Positions 34,540-43,699 of a stretch of DNA of 64,000 nt are shown here, piece after piece (within the stretch, counting starts at the first letter, position 1; the number at the start of each line of letters is the position of its first letter). Location of the stretch: assembly GCA_947625255.1 (NCBI GenBank), contig CANQNT010000007.1:80558-144557 (forward strand), written 5' to 3'. The translations under genes and the position numbers were made by a program. Below the pieces are notes generated by a model. The model searched no databases, was not told the DNA's origin, and saw only the letters and a program-made list of their open reading frames with translations. The DNA is from an uncultured Acetatifactor sp. Lineage in GTDB: Bacteria; Bacillota; Clostridia; Lachnospirales; Lachnospiraceae.

Positions 34540-36156
34540 TCAGCCACCGCTTTCCGCCGCCTCCGCCGAAAGCACCTCCCACAATCCTTCATAGGTGACG
34601 CCGCATTGTTCCGCTATATCCCTGGCATAGGACTGGCGATAGGACTCCTGCCGCAGGATATGGAATGTCCTCTGCCGGGATTGCCGACACTCCGCCATAC
34701 CAGCCACCAGACTATAAAAGCGCCCCTCTCCCAGTTCATCGATCAGCTCATGGTAATGGGTCACCAGGCCTCCCACGCAGCCGCCCCGGTCAAATTCAGA
34801 CATCAGTCGTTTTAAGAGCGTCACCGCCACCGGACGCTGGGTACTGGTGAAAGGTTCGTTCAGCAATATCATGTCCCCGGCTTTCATGGAATCCAGAATT
34901 TTCTTCATTCTTTGAAGCTCCTGCTCAAAGCGCCCCACCATGGCCGTTTCCTCCTCGTCCCGGCCAAACAGCGTATGCACCTTTCCTGTCATTTCCAGCA
35001 CCGCTTCCCGGGCCGGCACGTACATCCCGATCTGGGCCAGACACTGAATGAGACCCACACTCCTTAGAAAAGTGGTCTTCCCGCCCTGATTGGCCCCCGT
35101 CAAAAGGAACAGGCGCTGATTTCCCTGGAAACAATAATCATTGGCCACCGCGTGAAATCCCTCTCCCCGCTGAAAAAGGTTCCTTCCCAAAGTCATGTCA
35201 TAGGCCCCACGCACATGAAAGCCCCCGTCCCGCACCACAAAGCGCGGCAGACAAAAAGGGAAGCCCGCCTTTTCATATTCCCGCCGAAACCGCACACAGG
35301 CCAAATAAAAAACCAGCTCATTGGCAAACTGTAAGAACGGCCAAAAGGAAAAGCCTCCATATTCCCGGTACAGCGCATCCGCCTCTTTCCAGAGCTCCGG
35401 ATCCTTCCGATCCACATATTCTTGTATTTTTTTATCCAAAACCGTCAAATCATTCTGATACACGCCTACGGAAAAATCATAGTCCTCCAAAAAGAAAGAC
35501 GCCGCTTCCTGCAGACACGCCAAAAAGGAGGCGTTTTCCCCCTCTCTGGTATCATCCAATACCGCGTTGCGGCATTTTTGCTCCAAATCCTTATTAATCA
35601 GAAAATTCCGCGGCATTTTTTGCCGCACCCGATCCAGAAACGCCTCCAGTCGCCGCCGCTTCCTGCACGCATCCTGACCTGACACCGGTACCGCCAGCCT
35701 TCGAATCCCCTCGGCCAGGGGAGAATCCAAAGGAAGCTGTTCAAGCAGACGTCCCAGGGCGCCATCCATATCCGCCTGAAATTCCAGAAGCATCTGCAGA
35801 TAAAACAATTTCTGCCCCAGCCCGTCCCGGGTTCCCCGGATATGCCCCAGCTTCTTTTGGGACTCCGAGATACTGCCGACCGTCCAGACAGCCGCTTCAT
35901 ACAACTCCCGGTTCTCATACAATGCTTCCAGAATCCGCTGTCTGTAAAGCACCGTGGAAAGAGCGGCACAAGGATGCAGAAACACCTGTTCAAAATCAAA
36001 CCGTTCTCCGAACCTGCCCAACCGGCAGACTTCCCTATAAAGCGCGTCCAGATTCAAATCCTTAATGTAGGATTCGTCTCCTGTTTTCCGCTCCTCCATC
36101 CATTCCTGATACCGTTCCCCGCAGTCCCATAACAGACTGAAATACCCGTCATCCAT
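34540..36156 (-). CDS. MutS-like ATPase A
   Basis: 538 aa. An N-terminal helical region (about 1-340) lacks a recognisable mismatch-binding domain. The MutS ATPase follows with Walker A TGANQGGKTTFLRSVG, Walker B MILLNEPFTSTQRPVA and the conserved-His segment GLVTHYHELIDEL. GAGGAATTGGA precedes the ATG and an extended -10 lies 74 bp upstream. First gene of a three-gene operon with ATPase B and the coiled-coil protein. A and B are clearly paralogous but diverged, like the two subunits of a heteromeric MutS-type machine. A role in DNA or recombination intermediate processing is likely from the family but unproven. Confidence 0.75.
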   Translation of the reverse strand: MDDGYFSLLWDCGERYQEWMEERKTGDESYIKDLNLDALYREVCRLGRFGERFDFEQVFLHPCAALSTVLYRQRILEALYENRELYEAAVWTVGSISESQKKLGHIRGTRDGLGQKLFYLQMLLEFQADMDGALGRLLEQLPLDSPLAEGIRRLAVPVSGQDACRKRRRLEAFLDRVRQKMPRNFLINKDLEQKCRNAVLDDTREGENASFLACLQEAASFFLEDYDFSVGVYQNDLTVLDKKIQEYVDRKDPELWKEADALYREYGGFSFWPFLQFANELVFYLACVRFRREYEKAGFPFCLPRFVVRDGGFHVRGAYDMTLGRNLFQRGEGFHAVANDYCFQGNQRLFLLTGANQGGKTTFLRSVGLIQCLAQIGMYVPAREAVLEMTGKVHTLFGRDEEETAMVGRFEQELQRMKKILDSMKAGDMILLNEPFTSTQRPVAVTLLKRLMSEFDRGGCVGGLVTHYHELIDELGEGRFYSLVAGMAECRQSRQRTFHILRQESYRQSYARDIAEQCGVTYEGLWEVLSAEAAESGG

Positions 36157-36229
36157 TCCAATTCCTCAAGCGTTCCTCGCCCCTGCGGCAATTGCCGCTC
36201 CAGCCTTGAAAGTTTCTCCGAACACTTAC

Positions 36230-36238
36230 ATCATAGCA
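36230..36238 (-). promoter_or_regulatory. Extended -10 promoter element of the MutS-like operon
   Basis: TGCTATGAT on the minus strand fits the extended -10 pattern TGnTATnnT, 74 bp before the first ATG. The -35 is weak. It lies between trpA and the MutS-like gene and suggests separate transcription from trp. Confidence 0.45.
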
Positions 36239-36272
36239 CAGATCGGTATTTTTGGCTATGCCTGAATCAAAA

Positions 36273-37070
36273 TTACGGCACGCCTGCCACGGCCGCTTTC
36301 ATGGAAGCCACATATTCCCCGATTTCCGGTGCGGCGTCCGCTCCCTTTCCGGCAATGATCCGCACAATGGCGCTTCCCACTATGGCCCCGTCGGAAATCT
36401 CCGCCATCTTCGCCGCCTGCTGGGGCGTACTGATTCCGAATCCTATGGCACAGGGAATGTCCGTCGCCTTACGAATGCTTGCCACGATCGATGTAAGATC
36501 CGTCTTGATCTCCTTGCGCACGCCGGTCACGCCCATAGAGGAAACTACATACAGAAAGCCTTTCGCTTGGCCGGCAATGGCCTGAATCCGGTCCTCGGAA
36601 GTGGGGGCTACCATGGAAATCACCTCCACTCCATGAGCGGCCGCGGGCTCTTCCACCTCTCCTTTTTCTTCAAAAGGAAGATCCGGAATAATGATCCCGT
36701 CCACGCCCAACTCCCGGCATTTTCCAAAAAAGCGGTCGTAACCATAATGGAACACGGGATTCAAATAGGTCATGAACACCAAAGGAAGATCGGAGCTTTC
36801 CCGTACTTTCCGCACGATCTCAAATACCCCGTCCGTGGTCATGCCGCCCCGCAGGGACCGTAAATCGGCTTCCTGGATCACAACGCCCTCCGCCGTCGGG
36901 TCGGAAAACGGAATTCCGATTTCCACCAGATCCACGCCCGCCTTTTCCATTTCCAGAATAAACTTCACCGTGCTGTCCGCGTCAGGGTCTCCGGCTGTTA
37001 AAAAGGCGATAAAAGCCTTATGATTTGGCGTGTCAAAAACACGGGACAGTCCGCTTTTTTTCTCATTCAT
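36273..37070 (-). CDS. trpA: Tryptophan synthase alpha chain
   Basis: Cleaves indole-3-glycerol phosphate to indole and glyceraldehyde 3-phosphate. [30 protein letters not shown] (with the catalytic Glu and Asp region) and [13 protein letters not shown] are family motifs. The start at 37070 (MNEKKSG) was chosen over the track ORF because AGGGGGTGG lies just upstream; it overlaps the trpB stop by eight bases. About 265 aa, normal length. Last gene of the trp operon. Confidence 0.95.
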   Translation of the reverse strand: MNEKKSGLSRVFDTPNHKAFIAFLTAGDPDADSTVKFILEMEKAGVDLVEIGIPFSDPTAEGVVIQEADLRSLRGGMTTDGVFEIVRKVRESSDLPLVFMTYLNPVFHYGYDRFFGKCRELGVDGIIIPDLPFEEKGEVEEPAAAHGVEVISMVAPTSEDRIQAIAGQAKGFLYVVSSMGVTGVRKEIKTDLTSIVASIRKATDIPCAIGFGISTPQQAAKMAEISDGAIVGSAIVRIIAGKGADAAPEIGEYVASMKAAVAGVP

Positions 37071-38247
37071 GAAGATCCACCCCCTTGTATCTGGCGATTG
37101 CCGCCACATCTTTATCCCCCCGGCCTGACAGCGTAATGATCATGCATTCGTCAGGCCCATACTGCCCGGCGATCTTGCGGGCATGAGCCACGGCATGGGC
37201 ACTTTCAATGGCACAGATAATACCCTCCGTCCGCGCCAGATATTCAAAAGCATCCACTGCCTCGTCATCCGTCACCGGCACATACCGGGCACGGCCGATA
37301 TCATGAAGATAAGCATGCTCCGGCCCGATTCCGGGGTAATCCAATCCCGCGGAAATGGAATAAACCGGGGCGATCTGCCCATATTCATTCTGGCAGAAAT
37401 AGGATTTCATCCCGTGAAACACTCCGAGGGATCCTTTGGCAATGGTGGCGGCATGGTAAGGTGTATCCAGGCCCTTTCCGGCCGCCTCGCAGCCGATCAG
37501 GGCCACATCCTTGTCCTCCAGGAACGGATGGAAAGAGCCCATGGCGTTGCTTCCGCCGCCTACACAGGCGATGACGGCCGCCGGCAGTCTGCCCTCCGCC
37601 TTCAGAATCTGTTCCCTGGCCTCTCTGCCGATCACGCTCTGGAAATCCCGCACGATCATGGGAAAGGGATGAGGGCCCATCACGGATCCCAGTACATAAT
37701 GGGTGTCATTCACCCGATTGCTCCATTCCCGCATAGTTTCATTCACAGCATCCTTTAAGGTCTGGGTCCCGCTGGTCACGGGATGCACCTTCGCGCCCAA
37801 AAGCTCCATCCGATAGACATTTAACGCCTGCCTGTCCGTGTCCTCCTTGCCCATGAAGATCTCACACTCCATGCCAAAAAGCGCTGCCACCGTAGCCGTG
37901 GCCACGCCGTGCTGACCCGCTCCCGTTTCCGCGATCAGCCTGGTTTTTCCCATCTTTTTCGCGAGAAGCGCCTGTCCCAGTACATTGTTGATCTTATGGG
38001 AACCGGTGTGGTTCAAATCCTCCCGCTTAAGATAAATCTTGGCCCCGCCCAGATCCCGGGTCATTTTCTCCGCATAATACAAGAGAGAAGGCCGTCCCGC
38101 GTAGTCGTTCAAAAGCTTACGCAGCTCCTCCTGAAACTCCGGATCCTTTTTATAATATTCATAGCATTCCTCCAAGCGGATCAGTTCGTTCATCAACGTC
38201 TCTGAAATATACTGCCCCCCGTGAATGCCATATCGTCCTCTGCTCAT
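37063..38247 (-). CDS. trpB: Tryptophan synthase beta chain
   Basis: 394-aa PLP enzyme joining indole and serine. [15 protein letters not shown] holds the PLP lysine (K in HKIN), [17 protein letters not shown] and GGGSNAMG the phosphate-binding loop. The start ATG has AAAGGAACAGGCAAT upstream. It is separated from trpF by a 113-bp gap filled with tandem repeats, an unusual break in an otherwise tightly packed operon. Confidence 0.96.
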   Translation of the reverse strand: MSRGRYGIHGGQYISETLMNELIRLEECYEYYKKDPEFQEELRKLLNDYAGRPSLLYYAEKMTRDLGGAKIYLKREDLNHTGSHKINNVLGQALLAKKMGKTRLIAETGAGQHGVATATVAALFGMECEIFMGKEDTDRQALNVYRMELLGAKVHPVTSGTQTLKDAVNETMREWSNRVNDTHYVLGSVMGPHPFPMIVRDFQSVIGREAREQILKAEGRLPAAVIACVGGGSNAMGSFHPFLEDKDVALIGCEAAGKGLDTPYHAATIAKGSLGVFHGMKSYFCQNEYGQIAPVYSISAGLDYPGIGPEHAYLHDIGRARYVPVTDDEAVDAFEYLARTEGIICAIESAHAVAHARKIAGQYGPDECMIITLSGRGDKDVAAIARYKGVDLHE

Positions 38248-38266
38248 ATTGCCTGTTCCTTTCCTA

Positions 38267-38385
38267 CCCTATTCTTTCCGCGCGGGCCGCTCCGCCCTAT
38301 TCTTTGCCGCCGCGCGGGCCGCTCCGCCCTATTCTTTGCCGCCGCGTGAATTGCCCCGCCCTATTCTTGCGGCCGCGCGGAAAAT
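38267..38385. repeat. G+C-rich tandem repeats between trpF and trpB
   Basis: CCCTATTCTT recurs at 38267, 38295, 38327 and 38359, i.e. with periods of 28, 32 and 32 bp. The intervening part is CGCGCGGGCCGCTCCG-like. The last copy overlaps the trpF stop codon. The unit can form strong G+C hairpins (CCGCGCGG), so it may influence transcript stability or be a slippage-generated minisatellite. Confidence 0.85.
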
Positions 38386-38975
38386 TCACGCACAATTTCC
38401 ACTAAAGTCCGCATTTTCCGGGGATCCTTGTAGCCGCCGGTCTCCGCACCGGAGCTCACATCAATGCAATAGGGCCGAAAGCGCTCCATGGCGTCCCGGA
38501 TGTTTTCCGGATCAATGCCCCCTGCCAGGAAAAAAGGCCGCTCCACCGCGCCCAGAGCCTCCCAGTCGAAACGCCTGCCGGTTCCCTTTCCATTATCAAA
38601 TAACAAATAATCCGCGGGACTGTGCATCGCCCGTTCCACGTCTTCCCGACCCGACACCCGAAAGGCCTGAATCACGGGCTTTCCCGTAATATACCGAATC
38701 CGCGCCACAGTCTCTTCCGGCTCCGTCCCGTGGAGCTGGGCCAAATCAATGACTCCCTCTTGTAAAAGACGGATCATCGTTTCCTCCTGCTCGTCCACAA
38801 AAACCCCCACTGCCGGAATCCTCGGATCCAACTTCTCCCGCAGCCGCCTTGCCTGCTCCCAACCCACATTCCGATGGCTTTTCGGGTAAAAGACGAAGCC
38901 CACATAATCCGGCTGAATCTCATTGGCAAAAACAATATCCTCTTCCCGGAAAAGACCGCAGATTTTAATCTTCAT
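38361..38975 (-). CDS. trpF: Phosphoribosylanthranilate isomerase
   Basis: 204 aa from the ATG at 38975 (GGGAGGAG upstream). MKIKICGLFREEDI holds the catalytic Cys, VGVFVDEQ, DLAQLHGTE and the C-terminal LAGGIDPENI and DVSSGAE phosphate-binding motifs are all present. The start overlaps the trpC stop region by 11 bases. Its last codons (SARPQE) lie within the repeat unit, so the C-terminus may be shaped by repeat spread. Confidence 0.94.
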   Translation of the reverse strand: MKIKICGLFREEDIVFANEIQPDYVGFVFYPKSHRNVGWEQARRLREKLDPRIPAVGVFVDEQEETMIRLLQEGVIDLAQLHGTEPEETVARIRYITGKPVIQAFRVSGREDVERAMHSPADYLLFDNGKGTGRRFDWEALGAVERPFFLAGGIDPENIRDAMERFRPYCIDVSSGAETGGYKDPRKMRTLVEIVREFSARPQE

Positions 38976-39756
38976 GTCCGCTCCTCCCGGCCAGGTCATC
39001 CAACATGGCCCTTTTATCCGCGCTGCGCATCAGGGCCTCTCCGATCAAGACCGCGTCGGTACCGTTTTCCTGAAGTCTGGCAATGTCCTCTCTGGTTTTC
39101 ATTCCGCTTTCCGAAACAAACAATACATTTCCGGGGACCAGACTGCGAAGCCGCAGGGAGTTACCGATATCCACGGTAAAATCCTTCAGATTCCGATTAT
39201 TGACTCCGATGATGTCCGCTCCGACTCCCAGCGCCATTTCGATCTCCCGCTCATCATGGGCTTCCACCAATGCGTCCAGTCCCAGGGAATGTGCCAGCTC
39301 CAAATATTCCCCAAGCTGTTTGTCGGAAAGCAGAGTGCAGATCAGCAGTATGGCGTCCGCGCCAATGGCCTTGGCCTCGTAAATCATATACTCATCCACG
39401 GTGAAATCCTTGCGCAGCAGCGGAATGGAAACCGCTTCCCGGATGCGGCTCAGGTACTCATTGCTTCCCTGGAAAAAATACGGCTCCGTCAAAACCGAAA
39501 TGGCATTTGCCCCCGCGGCCTCATAATCCCTGGCAATCTCCAAATAGGGAAAATGAGGGGCGATGATTCCTTTGGAAGGGGATGCCTTTTTCACTTCGCA
39601 GATGAAACCGATCCCGGGCTCACGCAGCGCCTTTGCGAAACCAACTCCCGTACTCTTTCTTTCCAGCGCCATGGAACGATATTGCTCCAAAGAAATCTTT
39701 CGTTTATTCTCTTCCACACGCTCCCGCGTTTTTTCCGCAATCTTCTCTAAAATCAC
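38965..39756 (-). CDS. trpC: Indole-3-glycerol-phosphate synthase
   Basis: About 263 aa. ILEKIAEKTRERV at the N-terminus, FICEVKKASPSKGII (substrate Lys), LLRKDFTVDEY, GVNNRNLKDFTVD and FVSESGMKT match TrpC. The track start is a GTG at 39804; the GTG at 39756 is preferred because GGAGGG lies six bases upstream and translation then starts at the conserved ILEKI. No fusion with trpF, unlike E. coli. Confidence 0.94.
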   Translation of the reverse strand: MILEKIAEKTRERVEENKRKISLEQYRSMALERKSTGVGFAKALREPGIGFICEVKKASPSKGIIAPHFPYLEIARDYEAAGANAISVLTEPYFFQGSNEYLSRIREAVSIPLLRKDFTVDEYMIYEAKAIGADAILLICTLLSDKQLGEYLELAHSLGLDALVEAHDEREIEMALGVGADIIGVNNRNLKDFTVDIGNSLRLRSLVPGNVLFVSESGMKTREDIARLQENGTDAVLIGEALMRSADKRAMLDDLAGRSGHED

Positions 39757-39808
39757 ATCGATCCCTCCGCTCTTACCATACTGCGTCCGCTCTTTGCGCA
39801 ACACCCAT

Positions 39809-40819
39809 TCAGCGATTGGAAAGCTCCACGAATTTGCGCAGCTGTTCCATTGCTTTGCCGCTGTCGATCATTTCCTGGGCCAGCCTCACGCCCGCCTCCA
39901 TGGATTCCGCCTTGCCGGCCACATATAGAGCCGCTGCCGCGTTCAATACCGCAGCATCCCTCTTGGCTCCCTTCTCACCGGAAAGAATTTCCAGAGTGAT
40001 CCGAGCATTTTCCTGAGGGGTTCCGCCAACCAATTCTTCTTTTGCACAGCGCTTCATGCCGAACTGCTCCGGTGTGATCGTATAGGTCGTAAAGGAATCT
40101 CCCTCGAATTCGCAGACCTTGGTGGGCGCGCTCACGGAAATTTCATCCAGCTTATCCTCGCCATACACCACCATGCCTTTCCTCACGCCCAAATTGGACA
40201 ATACCCTGGCCATAGACTCCACCATATCCGCATCATAAACCCCCATCACCTGCAGATTGGCACTGGCAGGATTGGCCAAAGGCCCCAAAATATTGAAAAT
40301 CGTACGGATTCCCAATTCCTTGCGGATCTGTCCCACATATTTCATGGCCGTATGGTACTTCTGGGCAAACAGGAAACAAATGCCAATCTCTTCCAGAATC
40401 TCCTTGCTCTTCTCCGGGGAAACCGTAATGTTCACGCCCAATGCCTCCAGACAATCCGCGGCCCCGGATCGGGAGCTGGCAGCCCGATTCCCGTGCTTTG
40501 CCACAGGGACTCCTGCCGCCGAAATGATCAACGATGCCGTGGTAGAAATATTAAAAGAATTAGAACCGTCTCCTCCGGTACCCACGATTTCAAGTACGTC
40601 AAAATCATGCTCCAAGGGAATGGCGTGCGCCCTCATCTCCTCCGCGGACCCCGTAATCTCATCAATGGTCTCACCTTTCATGCTCAGAGCCGTCAAATAC
40701 GCGCTCTTCTGGATGTCATCCGCCGTCCCGCTCATGATCTCATCCATCACCGCCCTGGACAACTCATAACCAAGATCCTCTCTACGCGCCAGTTTCCTGA
40801 TTGCTTCCTGAATTCTCAT
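39809..40819 (-). CDS. trpD: Anthranilate phosphoribosyltransferase
   Basis: 336 aa. [22 protein letters not shown] (PRPP-binding GTGGD loop), [21 protein letters not shown], and [11 protein letters not shown] are diagnostic. It attaches the phosphoribosyl group to anthranilate. AGGAAAAGGAA precedes the ATG. It is separate from trpG here, with a 68-bp gap that contains no visible element. Confidence 0.95.
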   Translation of the reverse strand: MRIQEAIRKLARREDLGYELSRAVMDEIMSGTADDIQKSAYLTALSMKGETIDEITGSAEEMRAHAIPLEHDFDVLEIVGTGGDGSNSFNISTTASLIISAAGVPVAKHGNRAASSRSGAADCLEALGVNITVSPEKSKEILEEIGICFLFAQKYHTAMKYVGQIRKELGIRTIFNILGPLANPASANLQVMGVYDADMVESMARVLSNLGVRKGMVVYGEDKLDEISVSAPTKVCEFEGDSFTTYTITPEQFGMKRCAKEELVGGTPQENARITLEILSGEKGAKRDAAVLNAAAALYVAGKAESMEAGVRLAQEMIDSGKAMEQLRKFVELSNR

Positions 40820-40887
40820 TTCCTTTTCCTCCTGATCTTATCTATTTCATTTTGATTCCTTACTTCTATTGTATCCGTTGTATCTCC

Positions 40888-41451
40888 TCACGCCAGGAAA
40901 TTTCGGATGATTCTTATGCCGCCAGGGGTCAGCACGGATTCCGGGTGGAACTGTACGCCATATACGGGATAATCCCGATGCTCCACCGCCATGACCTCTC
41001 CATCCGCGGTCCTGGCCGTTACCCGCAGCACCTCCGACATCGTTGCCGGATCCGCCGCCAGGGAATGATATCTGGCCACCGGCATGGACTCCTCCATTCC
41101 CCGGAACAACCTGCTCTCCCGGTCCAGATATGCCACGGACTGCTTGCCGTGCATCAGCTCCTTCGCATAAGTGATGGTGGCGCCAAACACCTCGCAGATC
41201 GCCTGATGTCCCAGACAAATGCCCAAAATGGGAATCTTGCCGGCAAAGACACGAATCACGTCCTCACAGATTCCCGCGTCGGCAGGTCTGCCCGGCCCCG
41301 GGGAAAGCAGGATATGGGAGGGCGCCAATTTCTCAATTTCCTCCACACCCAGCTGGTCATTCCGAACCACTTTCAGATCCGGATTCACTTCTCCCACCAA
41401 CTGATATACGTTATAGGAAAAGCTGTCATAATTATCAATCAGCAAAATCAT
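40888..41451 (-). CDS. trpG: Anthranilate synthase glutaminase subunit
   Basis: 187-aa class I amidotransferase. MILLIDNYDSFSYNVYQLVGE, the nucleophile Cys in LGICLGHQAI, and the final His/Glu of GVQFHPESVLT are present. Start at 41451: its ATG overlaps the trpE TGA (ATGA); the track ORF's long upstream extension is out-of-context. Supplies ammonia to TrpE. Confidence 0.95.
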   Translation of the reverse strand: MILLIDNYDSFSYNVYQLVGEVNPDLKVVRNDQLGVEEIEKLAPSHILLSPGPGRPADAGICEDVIRVFAGKIPILGICLGHQAICEVFGATITYAKELMHGKQSVAYLDRESRLFRGMEESMPVARYHSLAADPATMSEVLRVTARTADGEVMAVEHRDYPVYGVQFHPESVLTPGGIRIIRNFLA

Positions 41452-42926
41452 CCGTCCAACCCCTCCTCCGCGATCAATAATGCGTTCTTTACCGCGGCAG
41501 CCTTTTGCAGGCATTCCCGATACTCTGATTCCGGCACACTGTCCGCCACGATACCCGCCCCCGATCGGATGAACACTTTTCCATTCTTGGAAAACGCCAG
41601 CCGTATGGCGATACAAGTATCCAGGTTGCCCGTAAAGGACAAGTACCCAATAGCTCCGCCATAAATACCCCGTTTGTTATTCTCGAGTTCATTGATGATT
41701 TCACAGGCCCTGAGCTTGGGAGCCCCCGAAAGGGTTCCCGCCGGCAGGATGGCATCCACCGCGTCCAAGGCATCCCGATCCTCCCGCAGCCGTCCGCTTA
41801 CCGTGGAACCAATGTGCATCACATGGGAAAACCGTTCGATGCTCATGTACTTCTCCACCTTAACGCTTCCGATTTTACTGATTTTGCCGATATCATTCCG
41901 TCCCAGATCCACCAGCATATTGTGTTCGGCCAATTCCTTGGCGTCTTTCAGGAGACCTCGCTCCAATTCCAAATCCTCCTCTTCCGTGGCTCCCCTTGGC
42001 CTGGTTCCTGCCAAAGGAAAGGTATACAGGGATCCATCCTGCAGCTTGACCAGGGTTTCCGGACTGGCCCCGGCGATTTCTCCATCGTTTCCCGAAAAAT
42101 AAAACATATACGGGGATGGATTGGTGGTACGAAGCACCCGATAAACATCCAACAGGCTTCCTTCCATTTCCGCCTCCAGGCGATTGGACAAGACCACTTG
42201 GAAAATATCCCCTTCCCTGATATATTCTTTTCCCCGCATTACCATGCGGCAATATTCCTCTTCCCCGAAAAGAGGCTTCAGTTCCGATTTCATCCGAAAT
42301 CCCTTGTTTTCACACTTCTCGCCCCTGCGAAGCAGCTCAGCCATTTGCTCCAGCTGAAGGGCGGCCTTGTAATAGCTCGTATCCAAATCCTCCGCTTTGG
42401 CGTTTGCGATCAAGACGATTTTTTGTCGATAATGGTCAAACGCGATCACCTTGTCGAACAACATCAGGTCCACATCCTGAAAACCGTCCTGATCCTGCGC
42501 GTCCAGCTTCAGCGTCGGCTCGCTATATTTGATATAATCGTAGGAAAAATAACCTACCAGGCCGCCGGTAAAGGGGGGAAGCTTCTCCACACGGGGACTT
42601 TTGTTTTCCGCCAGCACCTTGCGAATGGTCTCCCTGGGATTCCCCGGGAATTCCCGCTTGGCCAAAGGCGTGGAAATCGTCACCTTGCCATTATAGCAGG
42701 TCACGTCCATCACGGGATCATATCCCAAAAAGGAATACCGTCCCCATCTTTTGTCGGCCTCCGCGCTTTCCAACAAATAAGCATGGCGGCTCACCCTTTT
42801 CAACATCCGCAAAACCTCTACCGCGGTAGTGCCATCCGCGTAGATTTCCGCGGACACCGGAATCACGCCATAACCTTGCGCTGCCAATTCTTTTGCATCT
42901 TCCAGTGTGGGATAAAATGCTTTCAC
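41448..42926 (-). CDS. trpE: Anthranilate synthase component I
   Basis: 492 aa, GTG start behind AAAGGAGAGCGAAAG. N-terminal LLESAEADKRWGRYSFLGYDP includes the LLES feedback-binding element. The chorismate-binding part has GDIFQVVLSNR, GASPETLVKL, FPLAGTRPRG, HNMLVDLGRNDIG and SGAPKLRACEII. First structural gene of trpEGDCFBA, following a tryptophan T-box leader. It makes anthranilate from chorismate with TrpG. Confidence 0.96.
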   Translation of the reverse strand: MKAFYPTLEDAKELAAQGYGVIPVSAEIYADGTTAVEVLRMLKRVSRHAYLLESAEADKRWGRYSFLGYDPVMDVTCYNGKVTISTPLAKREFPGNPRETIRKVLAENKSPRVEKLPPFTGGLVGYFSYDYIKYSEPTLKLDAQDQDGFQDVDLMLFDKVIAFDHYRQKIVLIANAKAEDLDTSYYKAALQLEQMAELLRRGEKCENKGFRMKSELKPLFGEEEYCRMVMRGKEYIREGDIFQVVLSNRLEAEMEGSLLDVYRVLRTTNPSPYMFYFSGNDGEIAGASPETLVKLQDGSLYTFPLAGTRPRGATEEEDLELERGLLKDAKELAEHNMLVDLGRNDIGKISKIGSVKVEKYMSIERFSHVMHIGSTVSGRLREDRDALDAVDAILPAGTLSGAPKLRACEIINELENNKRGIYGGAIGYLSFTGNLDTCIAIRLAFSKNGKVFIRSGAGIVADSVPESEYRECLQKAAAVKNALLIAEEGLDG

Positions 42927-42985
42927 CTTTCGCTCTCCTTTCCTTACGGAATCCGTCCTGACCGGTAGGATGCTTTTTCACACAC

Positions 42986-43031
42986 AAAAAATCCCGTCCC
43001 CGACAGATTCCTGTTTCTGTCAAGGACGGGA
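42986..43031 (-). terminator. T-box-controlled terminator upstream of trpE
   Basis: The arms CCCGTCC and GGACGGG extended by a CTGTC/GACAG helix form a long hairpin followed on the minus strand by TTTTTT. It lies just after the T-box sequence and competes with the antiterminator. Confidence 0.88.
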
Positions 43032-43322
43032 ACTTCATTCATGCTCTGAATCAATCTATCCCGCGGTGCCACCTTGCTTCACGGCCCAGAGCCGTGCACT
43101 TAACGGATACCAACATATCCTCGGCAACTGACGGGTGCCCTCCGTCGTAAAATACTCGGATCACTCCGCATCAACATCCCTGCGGACCTGAATTCCTTTC
43201 CTTACGCCCTCCGTGGTCCATTTAACGGGCTGCGTTCTGTCTGGCTCTCAGCTATCCAAACTCTCTGTAAGTGCACGATCCGTTTTTATCTCCACATCTT
43301 CGGTTTCCGGCAATATGAATTT
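42986..43322 (-). promoter_or_regulatory. Tryptophan T-box riboswitch leader of the trp operon
   Basis: The minus strand holds the T-box element AAGCAAGGTGGCACCGCG (43062-43079) that pairs with the free CCA end of uncharged tRNA. The terminator follows. In the stem I region, TTAAATGGACC offers UGG at 43218-43220 as specifier codon for tRNA-Trp, in keeping with the operon it controls. Uncharged tRNA-Trp should favour read-through into trpE. The specifier assignment is by position and codon identity, not by a full structure model. Confidence 0.9.
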
Positions 43323-43328
43323 TTCTAT

Positions 43329-43358
43329 ATTCTACACCCCGTCAGACGCATTTGTCAA
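43329..43358 (-). promoter_or_regulatory. Promoter of the trp operon
   Basis: TTGACA, an 18-bp spacer and TAGAAT on the minus strand, just upstream of the T-box leader. A sigma-A type housekeeping promoter. Confidence 0.8.
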
Positions 43359-43375
43359 CTCTTTTTTCAAGCTTT

Positions 43376-43699
43376 TTAAATCTTCTGCATGGAAAAAGAA
43401 AATGAAAATCGATGCTCCTGATCGTCCTCCGGCCACAATATTCCCACGCCGGTTGCCTGGAAATAACCGGAATAATCCACGTCACAAGTAATATCGACTC
43501 CCTCCAGGGAAAAGGAAAAGCTTTCATAGGGAGCATTGGAAATCTTCCGAATGATCTCTTCCACGTCCCCTCCAAAGGGAGTAAATCCCTCTCTCCCCTT
43601 GACAAAGGAAAGGATGGACAGAATCGAAAGCCGTACACGCGACATGACAGCCGCGGTACGGCTTTTTGCAAATGAACTAATATCCGACGACTTATCCAA
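43376..43699 (-). CDS. Small hypothetical protein downstream of ackA
   Basis: Up to 107 aa. The C-terminal two thirds (GGDVEEIIRKISNAPYESFSFSLEGVDITCDVDYSGYFQATG) looks like a real globular protein with alternating beta-strand pattern and no low complexity. The start is uncertain: a TTG at 43699 overlapping the ackA end, or an ATG at 43645 lacking an SD and lying in the loop of a hairpin. It ends just before the trp promoter. No family recognised, no membrane segment. Confidence 0.4.
   Translation of the reverse strand: MDKSSDISSFAKSRTAAVMSRVRLSILSILSFVKGREGFTPFGGDVEEIIRKISNAPYESFSFSLEGVDITCDVDYSGYFQATGVGILWPEDDQEHRFSFSFSMQKI
43627..43665. repeat. Hairpin between ackA and the small ORF
   Basis: Perfect 10-bp arms AAAGCCGTAC / GTACGGCTTT with a 19-nt loop, followed by TTTTT only on the + strand. 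On the minus strand it would lie 27 bp after the ackA stop, so it may terminate or stabilise the pta-ackA transcript, but its T-run faces the wrong way for that. Confidence 0.6.

Noticed and set aside
38215-38220. Other short G/C runs (C6 at 38215, C6 at 31385, G6 near 42576) as further phase-variable tracts
   Set aside because: Six-base runs are expected by chance at this base composition and show no frame break or shared TAT flank.
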